Notes under the pieces: model-generated
Databases searched by the model: none
What the model saw: only the letters and a program-made list of their open reading frames with translations
Told to the model about the DNA's origin: nothing
In this document: positions 10,164-20,163 of the stretch, piece after piece
Layout: every line of letters begins with the position of its first letter
Numbering within the stretch: the stretch's first letter is position 1
Source: Bog-473 sp963838835
Lineage (GTDB): Bacteria; Actinomycetota; Acidimicrobiia; Acidimicrobiales; RAAP-2
Reading direction: 5' to 3'
Assembly (NCBI GenBank): GCA_963838835.1
Contig: CAWITA010000036.1
Location: 128,140-192,139 of the forward strand
Length of the DNA: 64,000 bases
Program-made: the position numbers and the translations under genes

Positions 10164-11447
10164 TCAGACCTCGCCCGTCCAGTTCTGGGCGTCGCGCAGC
10201 ACCTCGTTGAACGGCTTGCGCGTGTCGAAGCTCGGCTCCCGGGGGAGCCCCAGCGCGCGCTCACCGATCACGTTCCGCTGGGTCTCGTTGGTGCCGCCGG
10301 CGATGGACGCCCCCCGACCTCGTAGGTACGCAAGCGCCGCCTCGGCGCCGGCTGGATCGCCAGGATCCCAGGTCATGGCACCGGCACCTCCGATCTCGAC
10401 CGCCAGACGGGCGCGCAACGGGCTGTAGGTCCCCCGGAACAATTTGACGTAGGAGGCCACGCCGGGGTCCAGGCGACCGAGCCGGTCCATCTCGGCGATG
10501 CGGGCGCCCAACGCGCTCGCCACGTAGTCGTAAGTGTGGGCGCGGGCGAGCTTTTGTCGGACGACAGGGTCATTGAGCCGACCCGCCCTCCTGGCCAGCT
10601 CCACCAAGTCGGGAGCCAACGGACCGGGACCCTCGAACGCCGTGCCGTCCCCGGGACGCCCGGCGCCTCGCTCGAACACGAACATGGTCCGCGTGAGTGC
10701 CCAGCCCTCGTTGACCGCGCACAGGCGGTCGGCATCGGGGACGACCACGTTGTCGAAGAAGTCCTCGCAGAACTCCGCCACCTCGTTGACCTGTTTGATG
10801 GGCCGGATCGTGACGCCCGGGGCGTCGCACGGCACCAGGAACCACGTGAGGCCCTGATGTTTGGGCACGTCCCAGTTCGTGCGGGCGAGGCACATGCCCG
10901 AATCAGCCAAGTGTGCGAAGGTGCTCCAGATCTTTTGGCCGTCGATGATCCAGCGCTCCCCGTCCCGGGTGGCTCGAGTGCGGGCTCCGGCGAGGTCGGA
11001 CCCCGAGGAGGGTTCCGAGAAGAACTGGCAGACGAGTTGCTCCCCGGCCAGGACCTTGGGCACGAACCGGCTGAGAAACTCCGGTGCAGCGTAGGCCAGC
11101 ATCGTCGGGACGCAGACGTAGAAGGTCGTGATGGTGAGCGCGCCGAAATCCGGGAGGACGAAGTCGGCGGCCTCCTCGAGGAACGCCCACTCGTAGGCGC
11201 TGCCCAGGCCCTGGCCGCCGTATTCCCGCGGCCAGGTGATGCCGGCGTACCCGCCCTCGAAGAGACGCCGCTGCAGCGCCCGGTTCGTTGCCATCACCTC
11301 GGGGGTGTAGTGCTCGACTTCGTGGTCCTCTGGCGGGCCATCCCGCCGCGGCATGTTCTCGGCCAGCCAGACCCTGGCGGCGCGGCGGTACTCACGAAGC
11401 GCGTGATCCTCGGCTGACCTGGGCTCGTGGCGTTCGTCCGTCGTCAT
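10164..11447 (-). CDS. Acyl-CoA dehydrogenase, large partner of an adjacent pair
   Basis: An intact 427-residue acyl-CoA dehydrogenase. Hallmarks are PREYGGQGLGSAYEWAFLEE in the N-terminal helical domain, QFFSEPSSGSDLAGARTRA in the middle barrel, and the C-terminal FAD/dimer contact GGTNETQRNVIGERALGLPR. It follows the other dehydrogenase (11452-12573) after 4 bases on the minus strand, so the two are one transcription unit. Adjacent, dissimilar acyl-CoA dehydrogenases of this kind form alpha2beta2 enzymes for bulky, steroid-like acyl-CoAs in actinobacteria. That family knowledge is applied here by inference. Convergent with the SDR gene ending at 10124. Confidence 0.88.
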   Translation of the reverse strand: MTTDERHEPRSAEDHALREYRRAARVWLAENMPRRDGPPEDHEVEHYTPEVMATNRALQRRLFEGGYAGITWPREYGGQGLGSAYEWAFLEEAADFVLPDFGALTITTFYVCVPTMLAYAAPEFLSRFVPKVLAGEQLVCQFFSEPSSGSDLAGARTRATRDGERWIIDGQKIWSTFAHLADSGMCLARTNWDVPKHQGLTWFLVPCDAPGVTIRPIKQVNEVAEFCEDFFDNVVVPDADRLCAVNEGWALTRTMFVFERGAGRPGDGTAFEGPGPLAPDLVELARRAGRLNDPVVRQKLARAHTYDYVASALGARIAEMDRLGRLDPGVASYVKLFRGTYSPLRARLAVEIGGAGAMTWDPGDPAGAEAALAYLRGRGASIAGGTNETQRNVIGERALGLPREPSFDTRKPFNEVLRDAQNWTGEV

Positions 11448-11451
11448 CGCC

Positions 11452-12573
11452 CTACAGACCGTTCAGTTGGCACAGCCGCTCGCGGTGCCAGTCGGATTGT
11501 CCGAACACCAGACCGTTCATGGTGATGCGCCGCAGGAAGAGATGGAGGTCGTGTTCCCAGGTGAAGCCGATGCCGGCGAAGACCTGCGCACAACCCTGCA
11601 CGATGTCGATCCCCGCGTCGGCGACCCAGGACATCGCCATGCTGACGATCTCGCCCGCGTCGGCCTGATCCTGCTGCACCGCTCCGACGGCGGCCGTGGC
11701 GACGGCCTTGCTGGATTCCAGAGAGAGGCTCATGTCGGCCAGTTGGTGCTTCACCGCCTGAAACGAGCCAATGGGCCGGCCGAACGCGGTGCGGTCGATG
11801 GCGTACCGACGTGTCAGATCGAAGAGAGCGTCCATGGCGCCCACGGTCTCGGCCACGCAGAGCACGCAGGCAAGTTGCAGTTGGCTTTCGAGGGCCGGCG
11901 CGGCCTGCCCCACAGGGCCGACCAGGGACGTTGCCGGAACGATCGCCCCGTCGAAGGACACCGAGGCGAATCGCTGCGTGATGTCGAGCGCTTCGAGCGG
12001 CGCAACGGTGATGCCCGGTGTCGCCGGGTCGACCAGGAATTGCGACGGCCCCGGCGGGCCGCTCGCCGAGACCAGGTACCAATGCGCCTGGGCGGCGGCG
12101 GGAACAGCGCCCGCCCACCCCGAGAGTGCGAAGTCATCGCGCTGGGGGGCCGCGGTGATCATCCCGGACGAAGAACTCGTCACGACATCACCGAACACCC
12201 AGGTCGCGACCGTGGTTCCTTGGCAGATGCCCGGAAGGAAACGAGCCCGCTGCTCCGGAGATCCCGTGGCGGCCAACGCAGCTGCCACCACGTTCATGGG
12301 GACGAACGGACCGGGCTGTAGTGCCCGGCCCCGTTCCTCGGCGACGATCGCCAGGTCGTGCACGCCCTCTCCCGAGACGCTGCCGCCGCCGTACTCCTCC
12401 GGCACGAGCATGGCGAACCACCCGAGCTGACCGGCGTCGCGGAGGTACTCTGTGGGGACGCCCGCATCGCTCCCAATCAGCTGGCGCACCACCGAGAGCG
12501 GGCACGTCGCGTCGATGAAGCGCGCCGCCGTCTCTCGGAGGAGCTCCTGATCGCTGCTGAGGTCAAGCTCCAT
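11452..12573 (-). CDS. Acyl-CoA dehydrogenase, small partner of an adjacent pair
   Basis: The start ATG at 12573 (MELDLSSDQELLRETAARFI) is preceded by GGAAGAGAACAC, a good ribosome site; an upstream in-frame ATG exists but adds a non-conserved, basic tail. The protein of about 373 residues has LVPEEYGGGSVSGEGVHDLA and the C-terminal segment GIGFTWEHDLHLFLRR. The latter is common in the half-size partners of heterotetrameric acyl-CoA dehydrogenases, which lack the GGTNE segment. The middle domain is short on the usual SEP..GSD motif (GDVVTSSSSGMITAA), so it may contribute only part of an FAD site. It is the promoter-proximal gene of the two-gene unit. Confidence 0.83.
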   Translation of the reverse strand: MELDLSSDQELLRETAARFIDATCPLSVVRQLIGSDAGVPTEYLRDAGQLGWFAMLVPEEYGGGSVSGEGVHDLAIVAEERGRALQPGPFVPMNVVAAALAATGSPEQRARFLPGICQGTTVATWVFGDVVTSSSSGMITAAPQRDDFALSGWAGAVPAAAQAHWYLVSASGPPGPSQFLVDPATPGITVAPLEALDITQRFASVSFDGAIVPATSLVGPVGQAAPALESQLQLACVLCVAETVGAMDALFDLTRRYAIDRTAFGRPIGSFQAVKHQLADMSLSLESSKAVATAAVGAVQQDQADAGEIVSMAMSWVADAGIDIVQGCAQVFAGIGFTWEHDLHLFLRRITMNGLVFGQSDWHRERLCQLNGL

Positions 12574-12798
12574 CGTGTTCTCTTCCGATTGGCTCTGCGC
12601 CACGCCCGCCCGCACCACACGGGGTCGGTTCCGGAACGACGAGGTCGCCATCGGCGCAGCGGGATTGGTGGAACAACACCCTGGTCTACGGTACCATCTG
12701 GCACGTTATCTGGGCAGACGCCCAAACTCGGATCTCGAGCTGAAAACCGGCTCTGGCGACCGGCACAAGAGCGCTGGTAGACCGGATCGGGGGATGCG

Positions 12799-14772
12799 TT
12801 GCTGCAGTATGTGATCGCTGGCCTGGTCTATGGGGGGATCTACGCCATCGCCGCGTCCGGGCTCGTGGTGACCTATCAGTCGACCGGCATCTTGAATTTC
12901 GCGTTCGCCGCGATCGCCTATGCGCTCGCGCGTTTCTACTATTACCTCAACACCCAGGAGCACTGGGCCATTGTGCCGGCTGCCCTGGTGTCGATCGTTA
13001 TCGCCGGGCCGGCTCTCGGTGTTGGGCTGTACTTCTTCCTTTTCCGCCGCCTGAGACTGGCCCGCCCGTTGATCAAGGTGGTCGCCACCATCGGCGTCTC
13101 GGTCGCCATTCCGCCGGCCGCGACGCTGATCTTCGGGAACCAGGCGATCCTGTCCGCCCCCGGCCTTGCACCAGAGCCGGTTCGGGTCTTCGACTTTCTC
13201 GGCGTCGCCGTCACGATGGAGCAGGTCATCACCTACATCTGCGTCGTCCTCATCGTCGTGATCGGGGTGGTGATCCTCCGCTGGACCGACATCGGTCTGA
13301 GGGTACGGGCCATGGTCGACTCGCCGGCGATGACCTCGCTGTCCGCAACCAGTCCCGATCGGATCTCCATGGGGGTCTGGGCCGTCAGCGTCGCCCTGGC
13401 CGGCCTAGTCGGGGTCCTCGCCGCCCCGGTTGTCGGTCTGGATCCTGGCGACTTTACGTTGGTGATGGCGGCGGCCTTCGCGGCGGTCATCGCGGCCCGG
13501 CTGCGCAGCCTGCCGGTGGCGGTCGCAGTGGGGCTTCTGATGGGGATCCTGGGGACGTTGGTGCAGTACTTCTTCTCCAATTCCTCCTCGTTGAGTGCCG
13601 ACGTGATACCGGCCATCCCGTTCATCGTGACCGCCGTCGTCCTCGTCTACTTCATGTTCCGGGGAACGAGCTCGGAAGAATCAGAAGGGGTCGGCGGACC
13701 GCTCGATCGGGCCATCATGCCCCAGGGCGATGCGCCGACCGGCTCCAACCGCGAGCGCTACGCCTCTGCCTTCGGCTGGCAACTTCCACTGCTGGCCTTT
13801 GTGATCCTGTGCATCCTTCCCCTGGTGCTCAGCGGGTTCTGGGTCGGCCTCATCGGACAAGGGGTGTGCTTCGCCATCATCCTGCTCTCCATCACCTTGG
13901 TCACGGGCGAGGGCGGCATGATCTGGCTGTGCCAGGCCACGTTCGCCGGGATCGGCGCCGTGGCGGCGGCCCAGCTGGCGGTCCACCACGGATGGCCGGT
14001 CATGGCGTCGGTGGTGGCGGGGGGGATCGTGGCGGCGCCGTTCGGAGTAATCATCGGCCTCGTGACGATCCGCCTGGGCAATCTGTACGTGGCGCTGGTC
14101 ACGCTGACGATCGGTCTGCTGTTCGACGATCTGGTGTTCACCCAGCAGATCTTCTCCAACAACTCCATCGGTGTGAACGTCGACCTGCCGTCCTTCGCGT
14201 CGAGCCCGCGCGCCTTCACATACCTCGCGCTTGGGGTCTTCGCACTCGCATCATTGGTCATCTCGAACCTGCAGAAGTCGACGACCGGGGCTGGCGTCTG
14301 AATGCCGTCCGGTGGAGCCCCGTCGGTGCCCGAACCATCGGGATCAGCGTGCTGCAGATGAAGGTCCTGGTTTCGGGCATCGCCGCATGCGTCGCCGGCA
14401 TTGGTGGCGCTATGTACGCGCTGTCCCTGGGATCTGCACTGCCGACGAACTATTCGTCGCTGCTCGGCCTCGTCTGGCTGGCCATTCTGGTGACCCTGGG
14501 TATCCGTTCCAACATCGCCGCGCTACTGGCCGGGGTGTCGTACACCGTCCTCGCCGGTGTAGCCGTCGCTTACCTGCCGCCCGCCTATGCGGAGGTCACG
14601 CCCATTCTCTTCGGTCTCGGTGCCGTGCAGGTCGCCAAGTTCCCCAACGGTGCCATGACCGAGAACGCCCGACAGGTCCTCTGGTTCTGGGACAAGGTTC
14701 GTGGCGTGTCGCAAACCCGACCCGATTCTGGTGGCCCAGGAGCCGGTCGTCGTCGGGGGCGACCTTGTCTGA
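12799..14772 (+). CDS. Fused LivH-LivM ABC transporter permease, frameshifted
   Basis: The first half (IAGLVYGGIYAIAASGLVVT, GILNFAFAAIAYALAR, LGVDP-like GLDPGDFTLVMAA) is LivH-like. The second half (LITLVTGEGG-like VTGEGGMIWLCQATFAGIGA, RLGNLYVALVTLTIGLLF, then MKVLVSGIAACVAGIGGAMY) is LivM-like. About 16 membrane helices are visible in a single reading frame to 14301. A two-base gain near 14292 moves the frame, and another shift near 14705 gives the end DPILVAQEPVVVGGDLV. Such fusions occur in actinobacterial branched-chain-type importers. Start is TTG at 12799. With the two ATPases that follow it forms a complete transporter core, probably importing the acid degraded by the surrounding enzymes. 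Confidence 0.82.
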
Positions 14773-15628
14773 GCACGGCGAGCCCGACACGTCGGCCACG
14801 GTCCGCCCCGGGGTCGGTATTGGCCGCCACCGACGTCACCGTACGTTTCGGTGGGCTCACCGCGTTGTCCACGTCTCCATCGACGTGCCGGCCGGCAGCA
14901 TCGTCGGGCTGGTGGGGCCGAACGGGGCCGGCAAGTCCACCCTCTTCGCCGTCATTTCGGGCCTGCGTTCGCCCCGCGGCAGGCCGTGTCTTCATCGCCG
15001 GCCAAAACGTCACCGCCCTGAACACCCCGGCACGGGCGCGCCTCGGACTGGCGCGCACCTTCCAGCATCCCGAGTTGTTCATGGGCATGACGGTCCGCGA
15101 TCACCTCGTCCTCGCGCACCGGGCCCACTACGAGCGTCGTCGGTGCTGGAGCGATCTCCTGCAGCCTGCGGGCCATGTTCCCGCCAACGAAGCTCGAGAA
15201 CGAACGGGTGGACTCGCTCTTGGAACTGCTCGGTCTCACCAGTCTCGTCAAGACGCAGGTGTCGGTCCTCCCTCTCGGCCTGGCTCGACTGGTGGAGGTG
15301 GGCCGTGCGCTGGCGACAGATCCCCGCGTGGTGCTGCTCGACGAGCCGCTGTCGGGGCTCGACGTGCGTGCCACCGAGAAGCTGACCGCCGCGTTCGAAC
15401 GGTGCGTCGTCGAACAGCAGCGAAGGCCTGTCTCTGCTCATGGTCGAACATGACGTGGCCTCGGTCCTGGCGCTATCCAGCAGGATCTTCGTGCTCAACT
15501 TCGGAGAACTCATCGCGCACGGAACTCCCGAGGAGGTCCGGGCCGATCCGGTCGTCCGAGACGCCTATCTGGGCGACGAGGACGCCACGGCAGGAGGAGA
15601 GCGCCGCAACCGGAGCAATGGGCAGTGA
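14765..15628 (+). CDS. LivG-type ABC transporter ATPase, frameshifted
   Basis: The protein has LAATDVTVRFGGLTAL, the Walker A GPNGAGKST, the Q-loop-side RTFQHPELFMGMTVRDHL, a signature-like LPLGLARLVEVGRALATDP, Walker B VVLLDEP and the switch MVEHD. It belongs to the LivG group that powers branched-chain-type importers. The likely TTG start at 14765 overlaps the permease stop. The frame changes near 14805, 14870, 14985, 15150 and 15420. The stretch 15175-15415 is clean. The signature reads LPLGL rather than LSxGxxR; whether this is natural or an error cannot be told. Confidence 0.78.
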
Positions 15629-15650
15629 GGGCCGGCTCCGATGAGGAGCC

Positions 15651-16367
15651 ATGCTGGTGGTCGAGGACCTCGACGTGAGTTACGGGACGTCGCAGGCGCT
15701 CTTCGGCGTCTCGCTTGGAGGTCGAAGCGGGCTCATTGGTCGCCGTGCTGGGAGCCAATGGCGCCGGCAAGAGCACGCTGGCCCGCACCGTCTCGGGGTT
15801 GGTGCCGCCATCCGCTGGTCGGGTCCGGTTCAACGGGATCGACGTCACCAAGACGCGCTGCCCACAAGCTGAGTGCCGAAGGTCTCACCCACCTACCCGA
15901 GGGTCGAGGGATATTCCCCGGTCTGACGGTGCTCGAGAACCTCCGCATGGCCGTCAAGCAGCTCACGCGCGGTGAGCGATCGACTTCGGCCATCGACCGG
16001 TCGATCGAACGCTTCCCGGTGCTCGGCGAACGTCACCGGCAGGCGGCGGGAACCCTCTCGGGCGGTGAACAGCAGATGCTGGCGTTGGCCCGCGCCCTGG
16101 CGGTCACGCCCAAGCTGATCATCGCCGACGAGATGTCACTGGGCCTGGCTCCGCTGGTCACAGAGACCGTGTTCGAGGGCCTCGAGGAGGCGCGCGAAAA
16201 CGGGGGTCACCGTCGTGCTCATCGAACAGTTCGTTCATCGCGCTCTGGCCCTCGCCGACCGCTGCGTCATTCTCACCCGTGGTCGCGTCGGCTGGTCGGG
16301 CCCGGCGGCGGAGGCGCACCAGGAGGTCATCGACCGGTATCTCGGCGAAGTGGCGCAGAGCACGTGA
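15651..16367 (+). CDS. LivF-type ABC transporter ATPase, frameshifted
   Basis: The start MLVVEDLDVSYGTSQALFGV follows a GAGGAG ribosome site. The protein has Walker A GANGAGKST, THLPEGRGIFPGLTVLENLR (a LivF hallmark), the signature LSGGEQQMLALARAL, Walker B LIIADEMSLGLAP with an Asp-Glu pair, and the switch VVLIEQF with Gln in place of His, as usual for LivF. Frame changes lie near 15718, 15862 and 16200. It follows the LivG gene by 22 bases and completes the importer. No substrate-binding protein is adjacent; the only candidate in the window is at 61161-62552. Confidence 0.82.
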
Positions 16368-16392
16368 CCGAGCGACACAAGACCACAAAGCC

Positions 16393-17532
16393 ATGAACGA
16401 AGACCCGGCGCTGGCCGCATTCAGAGAGAGTCTGGTGGACTGGTTGTCGGCCAACCTCACGTCCGAGGTGGTCGAGGCGCAGCGGGCCAGCTCGGAGGGA
16501 GGGGGCGACGTCGGCCTGCTGCGGGCCTGGAACGCACGGTTGGCCGACGCCGGATGGGCAGCCGTCTCATGGCCTGCTCGCTTCGGCGGTCGCGACGCCA
16601 CGGTCGAGCAGCAGCTCGCCTACCACGAGGAGATGACCCGAGCCGGAGCCCCCGGGCCGGTGAACACGATCGGCGTCGCCAACATCGCTCCCGCCATCAT
16701 GTCGTTGGGCACGGAGCAGCAAAAGGAACGCTTTCTGCGTCCTATGCTCCGAGGCGACGAGATCTGGTGCCAGGGCATGTCCGAGCCCGACGCCGGATCC
16801 GACCTGGCCTCGCTGCGGACCACAGCCCGCCCCGAGGGCGACCTCTTCGTGGTGCGCGGGCAGAAGACGTGGAACAGCCTTGGTCCGTACGCGGATTGGT
16901 GCCAGCTCTACGTGCGTACCGACCCCGACGCCCCGAAGCACCAGGGCATCAGCTGCCTCCTCGTCGAGATGCGGTCGCCCGGCATCACTGTCCGCCCGTT
17001 GCGCACCATGTCGGGTGACTTCACCTTCTCCGAGCTCTTCTTCGACGACGTGGTCGTTCCCCGATCGGGCCTGCTCGGTCCCCTCAACGGAGGGTGGCGG
17101 GTGGCCATGACGACACTCAGTCATGAGCGCGCCGGCGTGGCCCGACTCCATCTCGACCTCGCCGAGCGCTTCGAAAGCTTGGTCCGGACGGCGCGCCAAC
17201 GAGGTCCGATTCTCGACGCAGTGCACCGGGACGGCCTTGCCCGCGTCTATGCCGACATTGCGTGCCTTCGTTATGCGACGTCGCGAGAACTGGCGAAGGT
17301 CGGGCAGGGCACGCCGCCCTCGGCGACCATGGGAGGGCTGGCCAAGCTGGCCTGGGCCCAGGCCGGCCAGCATCTGGCCGACCTGGCGGTCAGCATCCTT
17401 GGTCCGGATGCCCTGGTCGATGGGCCCTGGACCAAGGCACTGCTGATGTCGCCCTCCTATTCGATCGCCGGGGGCACCGGAGACATAAACCGAAACATCG
17501 TCGCCGAGCACGGTCTCGGTTTGCCGCGGTGA
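16393..17532 (+). CDS. Acyl-CoA dehydrogenase (intact)
   Basis: An intact 379-residue acyl-CoA dehydrogenase. Motifs are SWPARFGGRDATVEQQLAYH, QGMSEPDAGSDLASLRT and the C-terminal IAGGTGDINRNIVAEHGLGL. ATG 16393 is chosen because the GTG that overlaps the LivF stop leads at once to a stop codon. It lies 25 bases behind the importer ATPase and is likely in the same transcript, which suggests that the imported acid is oxidised by this enzyme after CoA activation. The dimer-contact motif has Asp (GDI) where most relatives have Glu. Confidence 0.88.
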   Translation: MNEDPALAAFRESLVDWLSANLTSEVVEAQRASSEGGGDVGLLRAWNARLADAGWAAVSWPARFGGRDATVEQQLAYHEEMTRAGAPGPVNTIGVANIAPAIMSLGTEQQKERFLRPMLRGDEIWCQGMSEPDAGSDLASLRTTARPEGDLFVVRGQKTWNSLGPYADWCQLYVRTDPDAPKHQGISCLLVEMRSPGITVRPLRTMSGDFTFSELFFDDVVVPRSGLLGPLNGGWRVAMTTLSHERAGVARLHLDLAERFESLVRTARQRGPILDAVHRDGLARVYADIACLRYATSRELAKVGQGTPPSATMGGLAKLAWAQAGQHLADLAVSILGPDALVDGPWTKALLMSPSYSIAGGTGDINRNIVAEHGLGLPR

Positions 17533-17633
17533 GCGTCTGCGCGAGCATCGACACGCCATTCGGGGCAGCGAAGCCCCGACGCGGTCTTCATGGAGTAGCA
17601 GGAACGAGCACCGTACGAAAAGGAGGGTCTCCG

Positions 17634-18461
17634 ATGACAACAGGCTGGGGCTACGAAGGCCGTCGCGTGGTCGTGAGCGGCGGCGGCGGAGCGGGGATGG
17701 GCGCCGCGGCGGTGCGCCACCTGCGCGACTTGGGCGCCGAAGTGCACGTCCTCGACCTCAAGGAACCACCCCTGGAGGTATCGAGCTATCAGGCCGTCGA
17801 CCTGCGCGATCCCGACGCCACCGCAGACGCGGTCGAGAAGATCGGGGGGACCATTCACGCGCTGTTCAACTGCGCGGGGCTGGCCGGATCCAAGTTTCCT
17901 GACCTGGACGTGATGCTGGTCAACCTCGTCGGCATGCGCCATCTGGCCGAGCTCGTGTCGGCCCGCATGGAGCCGGGCGCCGCCATCGCCAGCATCTCGT
18001 CCACGGCCGGGTCCGGTTACCTGGCGAACATCGGAAAATGGATGCCGCTCGTCACGTTGCCGGGGTTCGAAGCCGCCAAGGAGTGGTGCGAGACCCACCC
18101 CGACGAGATCGCGGGCGGGTACGCCCCGTCCAAAGAGGCGATCATCATTTGGACGTTGTGGGCGTCCTACGCCCTGGCGGAGCGGGGGATCCGAGTCAAT
18201 TGCATCAGCCCCGGCCCGACCGACACCCCCATGATGCCTGACTTCGAGCAGTACGTGGGTAAAGACTTCATGGAGAACTTCCCGGTCCCCCTCGGAAGGC
18301 GCTCGACGCCCGACGAACAGGCCTGGCCGCTGATCTTCCTGAACTCCCCGTTGGCCAGTTATGTCACCGGGGAGAATTTCGTCACCGACGGCGGAACCAT
18401 GGGTGCCGTCATGACCGGGAGCATCGACATATCGGGGCTCATCCCCGAGTCCATGCAGTAG
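17634..18461 (+). CDS. Short-chain dehydrogenase/reductase (intact)
   Basis: An intact 275-residue SDR. The start is ATG 17634, 9 bases after AAAAGGAGGG, a strong ribosome site. It has a glycine-rich cofactor loop of unusual form (GGGGAGMG), FNCAG, SSTAGSG and YAPSKE, which carry the Ser-Tyr-Lys triad. The insertion between Ser and Tyr (TLPGFEAAKEWCETHPDEIA) and the ending FVTDGGTMGAVMTG resemble the SDR group of 3-alpha-hydroxysteroid and coniferyl-alcohol dehydrogenases. A hydroxysteroid-like substrate would fit the neighbours, but is inference only. Confidence 0.85.
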   Translation: MTTGWGYEGRRVVVSGGGGAGMGAAAVRHLRDLGAEVHVLDLKEPPLEVSSYQAVDLRDPDATADAVEKIGGTIHALFNCAGLAGSKFPDLDVMLVNLVGMRHLAELVSARMEPGAAIASISSTAGSGYLANIGKWMPLVTLPGFEAAKEWCETHPDEIAGGYAPSKEAIIIWTLWASYALAERGIRVNCISPGPTDTPMMPDFEQYVGKDFMENFPVPLGRRSTPDEQAWPLIFLNSPLASYVTGENFVTDGGTMGAVMTGSIDISGLIPESMQ

Positions 18462-18481
18462 CGATCGACGAGGAACGGACG

Positions 18482-19678
18482 ATGAGCGAGGACGTCTGGA
18501 TCCTGGGGATCAACATGACGAGGTTCGGCAAGCACCCCGACAAGGACGTCGTCGATCTTGCCGCCGACGCCTCCACGGCCGCGCTGGCCGACGGCGAGGT
18601 CACCATGAGGCAGGTGGAGATCCTCGCCTACGGCAACCTCCTCGGGCGCACGATCGGTCAGCATCTCCTTCAGCAAATCGGTCAATTCGGCATTCCGGTG
18701 TTCAACGTGTCCAACGCGTGCGCGACGGGGGCGACGGCACTCCGCCAGGTGATCATGGCGGTCAAGGCGGGTGAGGCCGACTTCGGCCTCGCGGTCGGAG
18801 TCGAGAAGCTGGCCGGCGCTGGCCTGCTTGCCGGTGGTGACCGTCACGATGACGTCACCACGTGGAGGCCGGAGGGACGGTTCGGGGCGATCGCCCCGCT
18901 CGATGGTCGCGTGGGAACCGAGACCATGCCCGGCGTGTTCGCCCAGATCGGAATGGAGTACGGGTACAAGTACGGCGGAACGAGCTTCGAATTGTTCGCC
19001 CGGATCAGCGAGAAGAACCACGCACACTCCACCCTCAATCCGCTGGCGGCCTACTCCAAGAAGATGGCGTTGGAGGAGATCATGGGGGACGTCATGATCG
19101 CCTACCCGAACACCCGGCCGATGTGTTCCGCCAACTGCGACGGAGCGGCTGCCGCCGTCGTGGTCTCGGACTCGAAACTCAAGACCCTGTCGCTCTCGCA
19201 GCAGCGACGGGCCGTCAGAGTCGCGGCTTCTGTGCTCACCAGCGATCCGTGGGTGGAGACGGGACAATCGCTGCCCGACATCCACACGCTGACGCGCAAC
19301 GCCGCCAGTCGGGCCTATGAGGCTGCGGGTATTGGACCCGATGATCTCGACCTGGTCGAGCTTCACGACTGTTTCGCCACTGCGGAACTGGTGCACTACG
19401 ACAATCTGCAGCTGTGCGAGCAGGGAGGCGCCGTCGACCTCTTCAACAGCGGCGCCACGTGGCGCGACGGACACATGCCGGTCAACGTGTCGGGCGGGCT
19501 GGAGAGCAAGGGGCATCCCGTTGCAGCAACTGGTCTGGCCAACATTTGGGAGCTCTGCCATCACCTTCGAGGTGAGGCCGGTGCCCGCCAGATTCCCGGA
19601 GCCAAGGTCGGCTTGGCTCACGTCATGGGCCTCGGGTCCGCCTGTGGTGTGCACATCCTGGAGGCCGCCGCGGCCTGA
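18482..19678 (+). CDS. SCP2-type thiolase with complete active site
   Basis: An intact 398-residue thiolase-superfamily protein. It keeps the nucleophile in FNVSNACATGATA (Cys80), the motif HDCFATAE, the His in SKGHPVAATG and the C-terminal Cys in GLGSACGVHIL. It should therefore do true thiolysis or condensation, unlike the three Ltp2-like proteins in the window. It is likely the last step of a beta-oxidation turn, releasing acetyl-CoA or propionyl-CoA. It follows the SDR by 20 bases with GAGGAACGG as ribosome site. Confidence 0.88.
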   Translation: MSEDVWILGINMTRFGKHPDKDVVDLAADASTAALADGEVTMRQVEILAYGNLLGRTIGQHLLQQIGQFGIPVFNVSNACATGATALRQVIMAVKAGEADFGLAVGVEKLAGAGLLAGGDRHDDVTTWRPEGRFGAIAPLDGRVGTETMPGVFAQIGMEYGYKYGGTSFELFARISEKNHAHSTLNPLAAYSKKMALEEIMGDVMIAYPNTRPMCSANCDGAAAAVVVSDSKLKTLSLSQQRRAVRVAASVLTSDPWVETGQSLPDIHTLTRNAASRAYEAAGIGPDDLDLVELHDCFATAELVHYDNLQLCEQGGAVDLFNSGATWRDGHMPVNVSGGLESKGHPVAATGLANIWELCHHLRGEAGARQIPGAKVGLAHVMGLGSACGVHILEAAAA

Positions 19679-19725
19679 GTGTTCCCGGACCAGCGACGGG
19701 TCCAGCGCGAGGGGGGCGTCCCGGG

Positions 19726-20139
19726 TCAGGCGTTGGGATCTGGCTCGAAGACCGGTACGAAGACCTCGCCCTGGGGTTCGAAGAGCACGCGCACGGGCAA
19801 GCCGATGGTGACCGCCTCGGGCGGGCAATGGACGACGTTCGTGGTGAATCGCAGGCCTTCCTGCTCGACCAGTTCGACGATAGCGATGACATAGGGCACG
19901 GCGACTTCGGGATTGAAGGGATGATGGTTCACCGTGTAGGTGAACACGCGCCCTCTGCCACTGAGCGTTCGGTACGTGGCCTCGCCGCCGCATGCGGGGC
20001 AGTGGCGGACCGGCGGAAACAGCCAGCGCTCGCACGACGCGCAGAACGGGAGCCGCAGCGAACCGGACTCACCGCTGGTCCAGAACTCGCGATTGTCGTC
20101 GTCGAGGAAGGGAACGAGACGGGACGGGGCTGAGGACAT
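19726..20139 (-). CDS. DUF35 OB-fold protein with zinc ribbon (intact)
   Basis: An intact 137-residue DUF35 protein. The zinc ribbon uses Cys33, 36, 47 and 50 (FCASCERW ... HCPACG); the OB-fold part has GRGRVFTYTVNHHPFNP, VPYVIAIVELVEQEGLRF and IGLPVRVLFE. The start ATG at 20139 lies only 24 bases from the ATG of the divergently transcribed Ltp2-like gene at 20164. By analogy with Ltp2-ChsH2 the two would form one complex. It is convergent with the SCP2 thiolase that ends at 19678. Confidence 0.88.
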   Translation of the reverse strand: MSSAPSRLVPFLDDDNREFWTSGESGSLRLPFCASCERWLFPPVRHCPACGGEATYRTLSGRGRVFTYTVNHHPFNPEVAVPYVIAIVELVEQEGLRFTTNVVHCPPEAVTIGLPVRVLFEPQGEVFVPVFEPDPNA

Positions 20140-20163
20140 CGCCCAACAGTAGGATGCGCGGTC

